A DNA stretch of 45,301 nucleotides from Candidatus Auribacterota bacterium. GTDB taxonomy: Bacteria > Auribacterota > Tritonobacteria > UBA1439. Each line of letters begins with the position of its first letter. Within the stretch, counting starts at the first letter, position 1. Shown here piece after piece: positions 27,112-35,052 of the stretch. The position numbers and the translations under genes are program-made. Under the pieces are notes generated by a model, which was not told the origin of the DNA, searched no databases, and saw only the letters and a program-made list of their open reading frames with translations. Location: the NCBI GenBank assembly GCA_026392035.1, contig JAPLCX010000030.1, positions 1 through 45,301 on the forward strand, read 5' to 3'.

Positions 27112-27759
27112 TTATGATTTCCGCGCGCCCCTCGCTTTGAGGAACGCCTCGATCGAATCCCTGACCGCCTGCGTGAGGGCGCGGCTCGTAATCGTCGCCC
27201 CCGTCAGCGCGTGGATTCCCTTTCCACCCTGAGACGGCCTGAGCAGCGTGATCTCACCCGCCGCGAGCCCGCGGTACTGTTCCTGAAACCACGGCCGCTG
27301 ATCCGCGGCACCGGCGTTTTTCTTGTTGAAGAGATTCGCAATGCATGTCCAGATTGTCTCACTGACCTTGAGCTCATCAATGCGCGAGCCAAGCCCGGGC
27401 GTCTCTGCCTGCTCCAGCACCTTGACCCCCTGAATGACCCCCTGGGGGTTGATGCCGACGAGAACCTTGAGGACGCTCTGATATCCCTGCCGCTCGCTCG
27501 CGAGTGCGTACCCGATGAGCTCGCCGCTTCTGGAATACGCCTCACGGTAGGCGATCGCCCGGCCGCCCGCCAGGGGGCATTCTTTTTTCTCTGAGAATCG
27601 ATCGGCTTGAGGGACCACCAGTTTCAGAGATTCGGCGACCGTGCGCGCCGCCGTCTTCGCGATTGCCCCTCTCGTCACCTCATAGACCAGCCCCAGGGCG
27701 AGGCCGTTCAGCAGGCACACGACCGTGAGCAGCACCGTCAGTTTCAGCACATCCCGCAT
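27112..27759 (-). CDS. rnfG: Rnf complex subunit G (covalent FMN)
   Basis: A 215-residue subunit with one N-terminal membrane helix (LKLTVLLTVVCLLNGLALGLV) and a periplasmic FMN-binding domain. The flavinylation motif is present at HALTGATITSRA, with Thr189 as the expected site for covalent FMN attached by ApbE. Supporting motifs are YALASERQGYQS, VLEQAETPGLGS and WFQEQYRG. ApbE itself is not encoded in this window. Gaps with repeats flank it on both sides (333 bp to rnfE, 136 bp to rnfD). Confidence 0.94.
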   Translation of the reverse strand: MRDVLKLTVLLTVVCLLNGLALGLVYEVTRGAIAKTAARTVAESLKLVVPQADRFSEKKECPLAGGRAIAYREAYSRSGELIGYALASERQGYQSVLKVLVGINPQGVIQGVKVLEQAETPGLGSRIDELKVSETIWTCIANLFNKKNAGAADQRPWFQEQYRGLAAGEITLLRPSQGGKGIHALTGATITSRALTQAVRDSIEAFLKARGARKS

Positions 27760-27795
27760 ACAATATCCTTATCAGATAAAAATAGTATATATTTT

Positions 27796-27890
27796 CACCA
27801 CGGAGGCACGGAGATCACGGAGGCAGTGTATAGAAAAATTATTGCAAAAATTCTAATCGCTTTCTCCGTGTCCTCCGTGTCTCTGTGGTG
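27796..27890. repeat. MITE-like inverted-repeat element, CACCACGGAGG family
   Basis: Left arm CACCACGGAGGCACGGAG (27796-27813) and imperfect right arm CTCCGTGTCTCTGTGGTG (27873-27890), 95 bp in all. It fills the rnfG-rnfD gap and could form a stem in the operon transcript. Confidence 0.75.
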
Positions 27891-27895
27891 GAAAC

Positions 27896-28843
27896 TTAAC
27901 TTCGCTTTGCGCGGCTTCCGAATCTCCTCGGCGGCGTGTAGCGGTCTATGACCGGGGTGAACGCGTTCATGAGCAGGATCGCGTAGCACACCCCCTCGGG
28001 GTACCCTCCCCAGGCCCGGATCACACCGGTGATCACTCCGCAGCCGCCGCCGAAAATCAGCCTCCCCCTCCCCGAGATCGGCACAGTCACCATGTCCGTG
28101 GCCATGAAACAGGCTCCCAGCACCGCGCCCCCGGCGAGAATCGCGAACAACGGATCACGGCCGCTGAGCCAGCTCATGAGGGCCAGCGCTCCGAGGAATG
28201 AAACGGGCGTGTGCCAGGTGATATCGCTCTTGACAAGCAGGAAGGCCGCACCCAGCAGGAGCAGCAGCGTGGATGTTTCGCCGATACATCCTCCGATCCG
28301 CCCCAGGAACATGTCCATATATGAGGGGAGTTGGATAGCGAGCTTTTCTTTGACAATCCCCAGCGGCGTGGCGCCCGTCACGTTATCCCAGGCTCCGTAG
28401 GGCCTCCACGTGGTCATCTGCACCGGATAGGACGCCATCAGGAACGCCCTCCCGATGAGGGCGGGGTTGAATATATTGTAGCCGAGGCCGCCGAACGCGT
28501 GCTTCGCGATCGCGATTGCGACGCCGCTACCCACGGCGGGCATCCAGAGCGGCACGCCTGGGGGGAGATTGAAGGCGAGGAGGAGGCCGGTTACCACCGC
28601 GCTGCCGTCGCTCACCGTCACCTGTTTCCTGAGCAGCCTCTGGACGATGGCCTCGACAACCACGCAGCTCACGACGCAGGCAGCCGTCACGCGCAGCGCA
28701 GCGAGACCGAATGACCAGATGCCCCAGCCGAGCGCGGGGAGCAGCGCAATGGTCACGCGCCACATGATCCTCTCTACCGACTCATCGGAGCTGAGATGCG
28801 GCCCGGGCGAGAGGATAAAAAGCCGTTGGTCGTCAGCTGACAT
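27896..28843 (-). CDS. rnfD: Rnf complex subunit D (covalent FMN, integral membrane)
   Basis: A 315-residue membrane protein with about eight to ten helices. The motif VTGATPLG places Thr159 as the site for covalent FMN, as in RnfD/NqrB. Other family segments are FNLPPGVPLWMPAVGSGVAI, KHAFGGLGYNIFNPALIGRA and FMATDMVTVPISGRGRLIFG. It is the main ion-translocating subunit. It overlaps the rnfC 3' end by 11 nt, so the two are coupled. Whether Na+ or H+ is pumped cannot be read from sequence alone. Confidence 0.96.
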   Translation of the reverse strand: MSADDQRLFILSPGPHLSSDESVERIMWRVTIALLPALGWGIWSFGLAALRVTAACVVSCVVVEAIVQRLLRKQVTVSDGSAVVTGLLLAFNLPPGVPLWMPAVGSGVAIAIAKHAFGGLGYNIFNPALIGRAFLMASYPVQMTTWRPYGAWDNVTGATPLGIVKEKLAIQLPSYMDMFLGRIGGCIGETSTLLLLLGAAFLLVKSDITWHTPVSFLGALALMSWLSGRDPLFAILAGGAVLGACFMATDMVTVPISGRGRLIFGGGCGVITGVIRAWGGYPEGVCYAILLMNAFTPVIDRYTPPRRFGSRAKRS

Positions 28844-30158
28844 GGCTGCCCCTTTTCTTCAGCTCCAGCTTCGCCCTCTTATACAGCTGTATCTGGTTCT
28901 TGCTCGTCGTGCACACATACGCGCAGGCGCCGCACTCCATGCACTCGGCAATGCCGTACTGTTCGGCGAGGTCCCACCGTCCCTTTTCCGCCGCCTGCCG
29001 GATGAGCGCGGGCGAGAGACCCATAGGGCACACGCGGAGACAGAGCCCGCAGCGGAGGCACGCGCGCGGCTTCGTCTCCGACGCCGCGCACTCCGGGAGG
29101 GCAATAATCCCTGATGTCCCCTTCACCACGGGCACGTCCGTGGTCCACTGCGCCACCCCCATCATCGGCCCTCCCATGATGAGCACGGCGGCGTCAGGAG
29201 TCAGGCCGCCGCTCTGCTCGATGATATCCTTAAAGGGCGTCCCTATGCGCACGAGCCAGTTCGCCGGCTCGCGCACGCCCTGGCCGGAGACCGTGATCAC
29301 CCGCTCAACGAGCGGCTTCCCCGCACTGCACGCCTCCCAGACCGCCACAGCGGTGCCCACATTCTGCACCACCACCCCCACATCCGCGGGGAGCCCCCCG
29401 GGAGGGACCTCACGCTTCACAATGGCCGAGATGAGCTGTTTCTCCGCCCCCTGGGGATACTTGACCCTGAGGAGCACCGGCGTGATATCAGGCATCGCCG
29501 CCGATGCCTCCCGTATCGTCTCGTACGCGTCCCTCTTGTTATCCTCGATGCCGATAAACGCGCGCTCCACACCCGCAGCTCGCATGATGAGGCGGGTGCC
29601 CGCGATCACGTCCCCCGGCATTTCCAGCATGAGGCGATGGTCGGCGGTGAGGAATGGCTCGCACTCTGCGCCGTTGATAATCACCCACTCAAGCTTCTTC
29701 TCCGGCGGGGGCGACAGTTTGAAATGCGCAGGGAATTCGGCCCCCCCCAACCCGACGACCCCTGCGTCTCTGATGCGCGCGACAATCTCTTCCCTCGACA
29801 GCGCGGATGGATCACCGCCCGCCACGCTCCCCCACACCCGCTCGTCCTTTCCGTCCCCCTCGATCTCCGCCGCCAGCCCCACCCCGCCGTAAGGGACGGG
29901 TACATTCTCGATGCGGGTGATGGTTCCGGAGATGCTCGCGTGGAGAGGAACCGAGACCGGCCCTGAAGCCTCCGCTATCTTCTCGCCCGTGCGGACATGC
30001 TGCCCCGCGCTCACCATGAAGCGCGGAGGCTCGCCGGCGTTCTGGACGAGCGGGATGCGGACAACCGGGGGCAGGGCGGCGCGCCTGATCGGGCAGTCCT
30101 TCGTCATCCCCTTGCGCTCGGGAGGGTGGATACCACCGCGGAATGTGCCCAGTCGCAT
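28833..30158 (-). CDS. rnfC: Rnf complex subunit C (NADH/FMN and Fe-S)
   Basis: A 441-residue cytoplasmic subunit that exchanges electrons with NAD. The N-terminal barrel has MRLGTFRGGIHPPERKG, and GVVGLGGAEFPAHFKLS with VIINGAECEPFLTADHRLM form the NADH/FMN region (Complex1_51K-like). Two C-terminal 4Fe-4S motifs are CLRCGLCLRVCP and CMECGACAYVC. The tail is short compared with proteobacterial RnfC, as usual outside that group. The ATG at 30158 has AGAGG 8 nt upstream and gives the typical beginning; upstream in-frame starts at 30176 and 30203 are less likely. It is the first rnf gene, 31 bp after the SH3-domain gene, and may share its transcript. Confidence 0.96.
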   Translation of the reverse strand: MRLGTFRGGIHPPERKGMTKDCPIRRAALPPVVRIPLVQNAGEPPRFMVSAGQHVRTGEKIAEASGPVSVPLHASISGTITRIENVPVPYGGVGLAAEIEGDGKDERVWGSVAGGDPSALSREEIVARIRDAGVVGLGGAEFPAHFKLSPPPEKKLEWVIINGAECEPFLTADHRLMLEMPGDVIAGTRLIMRAAGVERAFIGIEDNKRDAYETIREASAAMPDITPVLLRVKYPQGAEKQLISAIVKREVPPGGLPADVGVVVQNVGTAVAVWEACSAGKPLVERVITVSGQGVREPANWLVRIGTPFKDIIEQSGGLTPDAAVLIMGGPMMGVAQWTTDVPVVKGTSGIIALPECAASETKPRACLRCGLCLRVCPMGLSPALIRQAAEKGRWDLAEQYGIAECMECGACAYVCTTSKNQIQLYKRAKLELKKRGSHVS

Positions 30159-30189
30159 CACTATATCCTCTTCCATGGTGATAACCGCA

Positions 30190-31080
30190 TCACTGCACCT
30201 CAATGCGCCTCACGTCGAGCACCGGTATCCCTGACGTGGACCGGCCCATCTCATATCCCCACACCTTCACGCTGTCGCCTTCATAGTAGGAGAGGTTGGT
30301 CGCCCTCGACTTGAGGAGGCACAGAACCCGCATGCGCAGAAATCCCGCGACGAGGCTGTGGTCCGCTCCCGAAATGGCGCTCTCTTCCGACCTCACTATT
30401 CTGCCCTCGTAGGCGCGGGGGATTCCGGCCATCTCCAGCCGTATGGTTGCGGGGGCCCCTGGCTGCCCCTCGATCATCGCCCCCTCCACCCTCGGCGGTG
30501 CAGAAGCGACTGGCTGCTCCTCTACCTCCATGGCTTTCTCCTCCTCATCCTCCTCCTCGGAAGACAGCTTCTCCGGCTTCTCGCTCCCCTTCTCGTCGGG
30601 CAGAAGGTCAATGAGCTCGGAACTCACCCATAGGTATGTCCCGCGGGGCGGACTGATCGAAGTCCACTCCCCTCGCTTCTCGATTTCCTCAACCCGCTCA
30701 CCCCTCGAGAGCTGGCAGACCACCGTTGAACTCGCCGACGGCTTTGCGCGGACATTGAGGCGGCCGGTGAGCACGCTCCCTCCGGAGATATAACGGCTCG
30801 AGACCCAGAACGGGACATCCCTGGGCGGCATGACGCAATACCAGCCCGAGACCCGGCCGCACACGGTCACTCGCGTGTCCCTGTCGAGCCGCGCGAGGAT
30901 TTCGTAGTTCAGACTCCTCCCCGCGCGCAGGTTGACACGGTCAGTGTTTATCTCCCCGACGCAGGGGAAACCGATCTGCCCCGCGAGCGAAATGCCTGGA
31001 TTGCATGCCGCAACGCCGGCCACGCACGCCGCAACACGAAAGATAGAGACACCCCCTTGCTGCAATATGTTCGTCCTCAT
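30190..31080 (-). CDS. secreted protein with two SH3b domains
   Basis: A 296-residue protein with a signal peptide (VSIFRVAACVAGVAACNPGISLAG). Two bacterial SH3 domains follow, at about 42-100 (NTDRVNLRAGRSLNYEILARL) and about 104-165 (GRLNVRAKPSASSTVVCQL). A Glu/Lys-rich linker (about 168-190) leads to a C-terminal domain (about 210-296: YEGRIVRSEESAIS, YYEGDSVKVWGYE) that I do not recognise. Such SH3b pairs often bind peptidoglycan peptides, so a cell-wall role is likely. It overlaps the pseudouridine synthase gene by ATGA (31077-31080) and runs into rnfC, but I see no reason to link it to Rnf function. Confidence 0.78.
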   Translation of the reverse strand: MRTNILQQGGVSIFRVAACVAGVAACNPGISLAGQIGFPCVGEINTDRVNLRAGRSLNYEILARLDRDTRVTVCGRVSGWYCVMPPRDVPFWVSSRYISGGSVLTGRLNVRAKPSASSTVVCQLSRGERVEEIEKRGEWTSISPPRGTYLWVSSELIDLLPDEKGSEKPEKLSSEEEDEEEKAMEVEEQPVASAPPRVEGAMIEGQPGAPATIRLEMAGIPRAYEGRIVRSEESAISGADHSLVAGFLRMRVLCLLKSRATNLSYYEGDSVKVWGYEMGRSTSGIPVLDVRRIEVQ

Positions 31081-31841
31081 TGCGCGCTCCTCCGTATGCG
31101 ATGCGTTCGTGAATGTGCCCCCGACGACTCCTTTCGCTCGAATAGCTTATCCAATTCCTCTTCCCCGAGGAACCGGTATCCGCCCACCGGGAGCGCCCCG
31201 AGTTTCAGTTCGCCGATCGCGATCCTCCGCAACCGCTTCACGGGACATCCCACCGCGAGAAACATCCTCTTGAGCTGACGCTTCCTCCCCTCCCTGATCC
31301 TTATGGTGATCATCTCTCCCCTGCCCGACCGCTCCCGCTTCAGCACGCTCGCGGGGAGGGTTTTTCTGCCATCGAGGAATACGCCTCGCTCCAGGACCTC
31401 CCTCGCCTTCGGCGAGAGCGGCCGCTCTATGCATACCTGGTATGTTTTGCCGACACCGCCGCGCGGGTGCGCGACGCGATGGGTAAAATCCCCGTCGTTG
31501 GTGAGCACCACGAGGCCCTCCGCATCCAGGTCGAGACGCCCCACGGCGTACAACCTCTGCGGGACCCGCCGCAGGAGATCGAAAATTGTCCTCCGCCCGC
31601 GCTCGTCGGAGTTCGTGCAAAGATACCCTCGCGGTTTATTGAGTGCACAATACACCTTTTTCTCGAGCCTGACCCTTTCCGCGTCGAGGGTGATTGTATC
31701 CTGTGACGCATCGGCGCGGGTTCCAATATCACTCACCCGCATCCCATTGACGCAGACGCGACCCTGGACAATGAGCTCTTCGCACGCACGCCGCGACCCA
31801 TACCCCGCCTCAGCCAATATTTTTTGGAGTCTTTGCATCAT
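31077..31841 (-). CDS. rluB: 23S/16S rRNA pseudouridine synthase, RsuA/RluB family
   Basis: A 254-residue enzyme that isomerises a uridine in rRNA. The N-terminal S4 domain (MQRLQKILAEAGYGSRRACEELI) is followed by the catalytic domain with GRLDLDAEGLVVLTNDGDF, where the Asp of RLDxDxxG is catalytic. Later GKTYQV, IREGRKRQLKRMF and PVKRLRRIAIGEL are family motifs. RluB, RluE, RluF and RsuA cannot be separated with confidence by eye; RluB fits best on length. The start is the first of two adjacent ATGs (31841); codons further upstream lie in repeats and do not look coding. Its stop overlaps the SH3 gene start by ATGA. Confidence 0.9.
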   Translation of the reverse strand: MMQRLQKILAEAGYGSRRACEELIVQGRVCVNGMRVSDIGTRADASQDTITLDAERVRLEKKVYCALNKPRGYLCTNSDERGRRTIFDLLRRVPQRLYAVGRLDLDAEGLVVLTNDGDFTHRVAHPRGGVGKTYQVCIERPLSPKAREVLERGVFLDGRKTLPASVLKRERSGRGEMITIRIREGRKRQLKRMFLAVGCPVKRLRRIAIGELKLGALPVGGYRFLGEEELDKLFERKESSGAHSRTHRIRRSAQ

Positions 31842-31918
31842 AAAAAAAAGGTTGATGGATGAGGGTTCGGGGTTGAGCGGACACACCTTTACATTTGAAC
31901 CCTCAGCCCTCAACCAAG

Positions 31919-32074
31919 TTACTCCGTCACCTTCGTCTTGGGCAGGCCGAGCGGGGAATCCCCTTCTTTTAATTTTCCCTTGGCCTTGAGAATGTCAATG
32001 CGCTCGAACCTCTTGAGGACATTCCTCCTCGCCTTAACCTTCCCGCTCCCGCCGAAGCTCGGATGTCTGCTCAT
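31919..32074 (-). CDS. small basic protein of the Planctomycetes/Verrucomicrobia type
   Basis: A 51-residue, Lys/Arg-rich protein beginning MSRHPSFGGSGKVKARRNVL and ending in LGLPKTKVTE. The pattern 'RNVL.R.ERI..LK..GK.KEGDS..GLPK' fits the small basic protein family (TIGR04137-type, recalled) found in Planctomycetes, Verrucomicrobia, Chlamydiae and Omnitrophota. Function is unknown; ribosome association has been suggested by its charge. A strong ribosome site, GGGGAGGT, precedes the ATG by 7 nt. It is too short for many gene callers. It is the main lineage marker in this window. Confidence 0.82.
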   Translation of the reverse strand: MSRHPSFGGSGKVKARRNVLKRFERIDILKAKGKLKEGDSPLGLPKTKVTE

Positions 32075-32145
32075 ACCATGGACCTCCCCTCATTGTGTGA
32101 AACGCGGCACACCCGGCGCCATTGCCGTAGGCGATATTCCCGCGT

Positions 32146-32586
32146 TCAGTTTTGATCACGGTGCAGCAAGTTATCGAGCCCCTTCAGGTAACGCGCGCGA
32201 TCGAAGGGGCGGTGTGCGCCCATGATCTCATATATCTCGTTGATCAGCACGGAGCCTATCATATGAATGGCCTCGTGACGGTCAATCCCCTTCCTCTGGA
32301 GCTCGCCGAGAACGACGCTCACCCCTGGCGGGTCGCCACCCCGCAACTGATTCTCCACGGCAACATGGATGTGCACGTGGAGAAAAGGATTCGCACCGTT
32401 GACCGTGCAGTGCTCGTCCGGGGCCGCGCTGCCCGCCTCCCACGCGCTCTTGTACTCATCGTGCTCGCGAAGCGCCCCGGCGATATGCTCCTCCTCTGGA
32501 AGCGTGAGGCCCCGCTGAAACCTTTCCCATATGGAGCACATGATCTCCCGTGAGATCCACACCATTTCTTTCATTTGATCAGGCAT
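32146..32586 (-). CDS. DUF1841 family protein
   Basis: A 146-residue soluble, acidic protein. The segment NPFLHVHIHVAVENQLRGGDPPGV and a later RHEAIHMIGSVLINEIYEIM fit the DUF1841 family, which is conserved but uncharacterised. The clustered histidines (HVHIH, RHEAIH) might bind a metal, which is my inference. The start is uncertain: ATGs at 32586, 32574 and 32565 are in frame and none has a clear ribosome site. It is on the same strand as its neighbours, 59 bp downstream of the OppD-like gene. Confidence 0.75.
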   Translation of the reverse strand: MPDQMKEMVWISREIMCSIWERFQRGLTLPEEEHIAGALREHDEYKSAWEAGSAAPDEHCTVNGANPFLHVHIHVAVENQLRGGDPPGVSVVLGELQRKGIDRHEAIHMIGSVLINEIYEIMGAHRPFDRARYLKGLDNLLHRDQN

Positions 32587-32645
32587 TTCACTACGGCCAA
32601 AAGCTAAAGGCTAAAAGTGCAAAGTATAAAATCCATGTCCTCCAG

Positions 32646-33638
32646 CTAGCGCGCTGCCGCCGGGATCCGCTCGGCAAAATGACACGCGGTGCGATAGCCC
32701 GGGGCGCACTGGCTCAATTCCGGCTCTCGCTCGACACAGACACGCTGTGCCATGCCGCATCGCGGATGGAAACGGCATCCGAGAGGATACTCGGTCGGGT
32801 TGGGGACGCTCCCCCTGATCGCCTCGAGACGCGCTCGCCGCGCTCCCCCCAGGAGCGGCACTGACCTCAGCAGCGCGCGCGTGTACGGATGCGCGGGTGA
32901 GGCGAGGAGTTGCCGGGCCGGCCCCTCCTCGACGATTTTTCCGGCGTACATGATCGCGATGCGGTCGGCGAGCTCCGAGATGACGCCCAGATCGTGGCTG
33001 ATGAGCAGGAGCGCCATGCCAGAGCTCCTCTGTCTCTCCTCCAGGAGATCGAGTATCTGCGCCTGGATGGTCACGTCCAGGGCCGTTGTCGGCTCGTCCG
33101 CGATGAGCAATCGCGGATTGCATAAGAGCGACATGGCGATCATCACCCTCTGCTGCATCCCGCCTGACATCTGGTGCGGATACTCGTGGAGCCGCATCTC
33201 GGGTGAGGGGATGCGCACGCGCGCGAGTGCCTCTCGCGATTTCGAGAGCGCTTCCCGCCGTCCGGCGCCCTGGTGAATCCTCACCGATTCAGAGAGCTGG
33301 TTGCCGATCGTGAAGACGGGGTTGAGCGACGCGAATGGATCCTGAAAAACCATCCCGATCTCATTGCCGCGGACAAGCCGCATCTCCCGCTCGGAGAGGG
33401 TGAGCAGGTCCCTCCCCCGCCACCGCACACGCCCGCCGACCACTGCCCCCTGACGGGGATCAATGAGCCTCAGGATCGAAAGCGCGGTGGCGCTCTTGCC
33501 GCACGCGCTCTCGCCCACAAGGCCGAGTGTCTCTCCCTCGCTTATGCTCAGGGAGACGCCGTCCACAGCCCTGACGACGCCCTCGTCAGAAAAAAAGTGC
33601 GTCCTGAGGTCAACAACATCGAGCAAGGGTTTAGCCAT
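32646..33638 (-). CDS. oligopeptide/dipeptide ABC transporter ATP-binding protein (OppD/DppD-like)
   Basis: A 330-residue ATPase of peptide importers. Walker A GESACGKSAT (about 40-49), signature MSGGMQQRV, Walker B LLIADEPTTALDV and the H-loop ISHD are all present. The C-terminal oligo_HPY region with PLGCRFHPRCGMAQRVC and CAPGYRTACHF carries four cysteines that in relatives hold a 4Fe-4S cluster. OppD normally sits with a binding protein, two permeases and OppF; none of these is within the window, so the partners are either elsewhere or the gene is an orphan. It lies 156 bp downstream of secG, with a short hairpin (TCCACC...GGTGGA, about 33742-33768) in between. Confidence 0.93.
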   Translation of the reverse strand: MAKPLLDVVDLRTHFFSDEGVVRAVDGVSLSISEGETLGLVGESACGKSATALSILRLIDPRQGAVVGGRVRWRGRDLLTLSEREMRLVRGNEIGMVFQDPFASLNPVFTIGNQLSESVRIHQGAGRREALSKSREALARVRIPSPEMRLHEYPHQMSGGMQQRVMIAMSLLCNPRLLIADEPTTALDVTIQAQILDLLEERQRSSGMALLLISHDLGVISELADRIAIMYAGKIVEEGPARQLLASPAHPYTRALLRSVPLLGGARRARLEAIRGSVPNPTEYPLGCRFHPRCGMAQRVCVEREPELSQCAPGYRTACHFAERIPAAAR

Positions 33639-33794
33639 ATGCTTCCACGCATCCGAGGTGAGGGAGTGGCTCCGCGATGAACGGTTGCTCTCCCCTCGTA
33701 TAAAATATCCATGGGTGAAAGCCGGTGCCCACGCAAAGAATCCACCAACGCTGGACAGTCGGTGGATGCGCGCGATCTCCCCTTCCTCTTGCGT

Positions 33795-34160
33795 TTACTT
33801 TGCAGCGGCGTTCTTGCGCTCCGCGCCGGTATCCTTTTGTGCATCTGACGGGAGCGTGGGTTTCTCCACTGCCCCTGCCGGCGCCGCCTTCTTCTCCTCA
33901 GCGACCGCGCTCACTATGGACCTTCCGCCGCCGGGCCGGACCCTGGTGAGGAGCAGGCAGGTGGCGATAAACGTCACTGCGAAGACGACGGTTGCCTTGC
34001 TGAGCACGTCGCCGGCGCGCGCGCCGAATATCGTCTGCCCGCCGCCCCCAAGGCCGAACGCCCCCGAGAGTCCGGCATCCTTGCCCGATTGAAGCAGCAC
34101 GGCGACAACCAGAAGAACGCAACTCGCTATATGCACGATCACCACTATTATGAACAGCAT
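33795..34160 (-). CDS. secG: preprotein translocase subunit SecG
   Basis: A 121-residue inner-membrane protein. The pattern MLFIIVVIVHIASCVLLVVA, VLLQSGKDAGLSGAFG and TIFGARAGDVLSKATVVFAV with two membrane helices is diagnostic. It assists SecYE in protein export. The C-terminal about 45 residues are an Ala/Lys/Glu-rich extension (EEKKAAPAGAVEKPT and onward), longer than the E. coli protein. It starts 12 bp after the tpiA stop, a common tpiA-secG pairing. Confidence 0.95.
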   Translation of the reverse strand: MLFIIVVIVHIASCVLLVVAVLLQSGKDAGLSGAFGLGGGGQTIFGARAGDVLSKATVVFAVTFIATCLLLTRVRPGGGRSIVSAVAEEKKAAPAGAVEKPTLPSDAQKDTGAERKNAAAK

Positions 34161-34172
34161 TTCTCTTTCTCC

Positions 34173-34928
34173 TTACCTGTCGTATCTCACAATCCCGCAA
34201 AACGAATCCGCGTCAAGGCTCGCGCCCCCGACGAGGGCCCCGTCAATGTCCTCCTGCGCCATCAATTCTTTAATATTGCCGGGGGTGACACTCCCGCCGT
34301 AGAGGATGCGCAGCTTCTCTCCCGCCCCCCTGTGGTAGCGCTCCCTCGCCCACAGACGGATCGTCGCGTGGGCCGCCGCCGCCTGCTCCGGCGTTGCGGT
34401 ACGTCCGGTCCCGATCGCCCACACCGGCTCATAGGCGATGAGGCATTTCAGGAAATCCCCCTCGTCAAGCGCGGCACACGCGCCGTCCATCTGTTTTCTC
34501 AGGACTTCGTCGGTGACTCCGTGCTCCCTTTTATCGAGCGTCTCTCCCACACACACGATCGGCGTGAGACCGGCCGAGAGCGCCGCGCCAATCTTCCTTC
34601 GCACCGTTTCGTTCGTTTCTCCGAAGAGCCGCCGCCGTTCTGAGTGGCCAACGATCACAAAACCGCAGCCGACATCCCTGAGCATCGCCGCGCTGATCTC
34701 GCCCGTGTAGGCGCCCTCAGCCTCCCAGTAGAGATCCTGGGCCCCCATCTGTATGGTGCTCCCCTCGAGTATCTCCCCGATCGGGCTGAGCGCGGTGAAC
34801 GGCGGGCAGACGACGATTTCGGTCGCCCGTTCGTCGAAGAGCTCCCGCTTCAGGGCCCCCACGAGCTCGATGGCCCCCCCGACCGTCTTGTGCATCTTCC
34901 AGTTGCCCGCTATCAGTGGCCGTCTCAT
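34173..34928 (-). CDS. tpiA: triosephosphate isomerase
   Basis: A 251-residue glycolytic enzyme that interconverts dihydroxyacetone phosphate and glyceraldehyde-3-phosphate. The catalytic residues are visible: Lys in GNWKMHK, His in GHSERR and Glu in AYEPVWAIGTG, with the phosphate-gripping GGSV near the end. I prefer the ATG at 34928 (MRRPLIAGNWKMHK), typical of the family, over one three codons upstream. A CACCACGGAGG repeat separates it from pgk. Its place in gap-pgk-tpiA-secG is a classical order. Confidence 0.97.
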   Translation of the reverse strand: MRRPLIAGNWKMHKTVGGAIELVGALKRELFDERATEIVVCPPFTALSPIGEILEGSTIQMGAQDLYWEAEGAYTGEISAAMLRDVGCGFVIVGHSERRRLFGETNETVRRKIGAALSAGLTPIVCVGETLDKREHGVTDEVLRKQMDGACAALDEGDFLKCLIAYEPVWAIGTGRTATPEQAAAAHATIRLWARERYHRGAGEKLRILYGGSVTPGNIKELMAQEDIDGALVGGASLDADSFCGIVRYDR

Positions 34929-34945
34929 AGTTACCATTCAACTTT

Positions 34946-35042
34946 CACCACGGAGGCACGGAGTGCACGGAGAACTTCTTAATCGTAAAAATTGTTTCTA
35001 CGTTAGCTCCTCTGACTCCGTGTACTCTGTGTCTCCGTGGTA
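34946..35042. repeat. MITE-like inverted-repeat element, CACCACGGAGG family
   Basis: Left arm CACCACGGAGGCACGGAG (34946-34963), right arm CTCTGTGTCTCCGTGGTA (35025-35042). 97 bp. It fills the pgk-tpiA gap almost completely. Confidence 0.75.
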
Positions 35043-35052
35043 AGAAATATAA

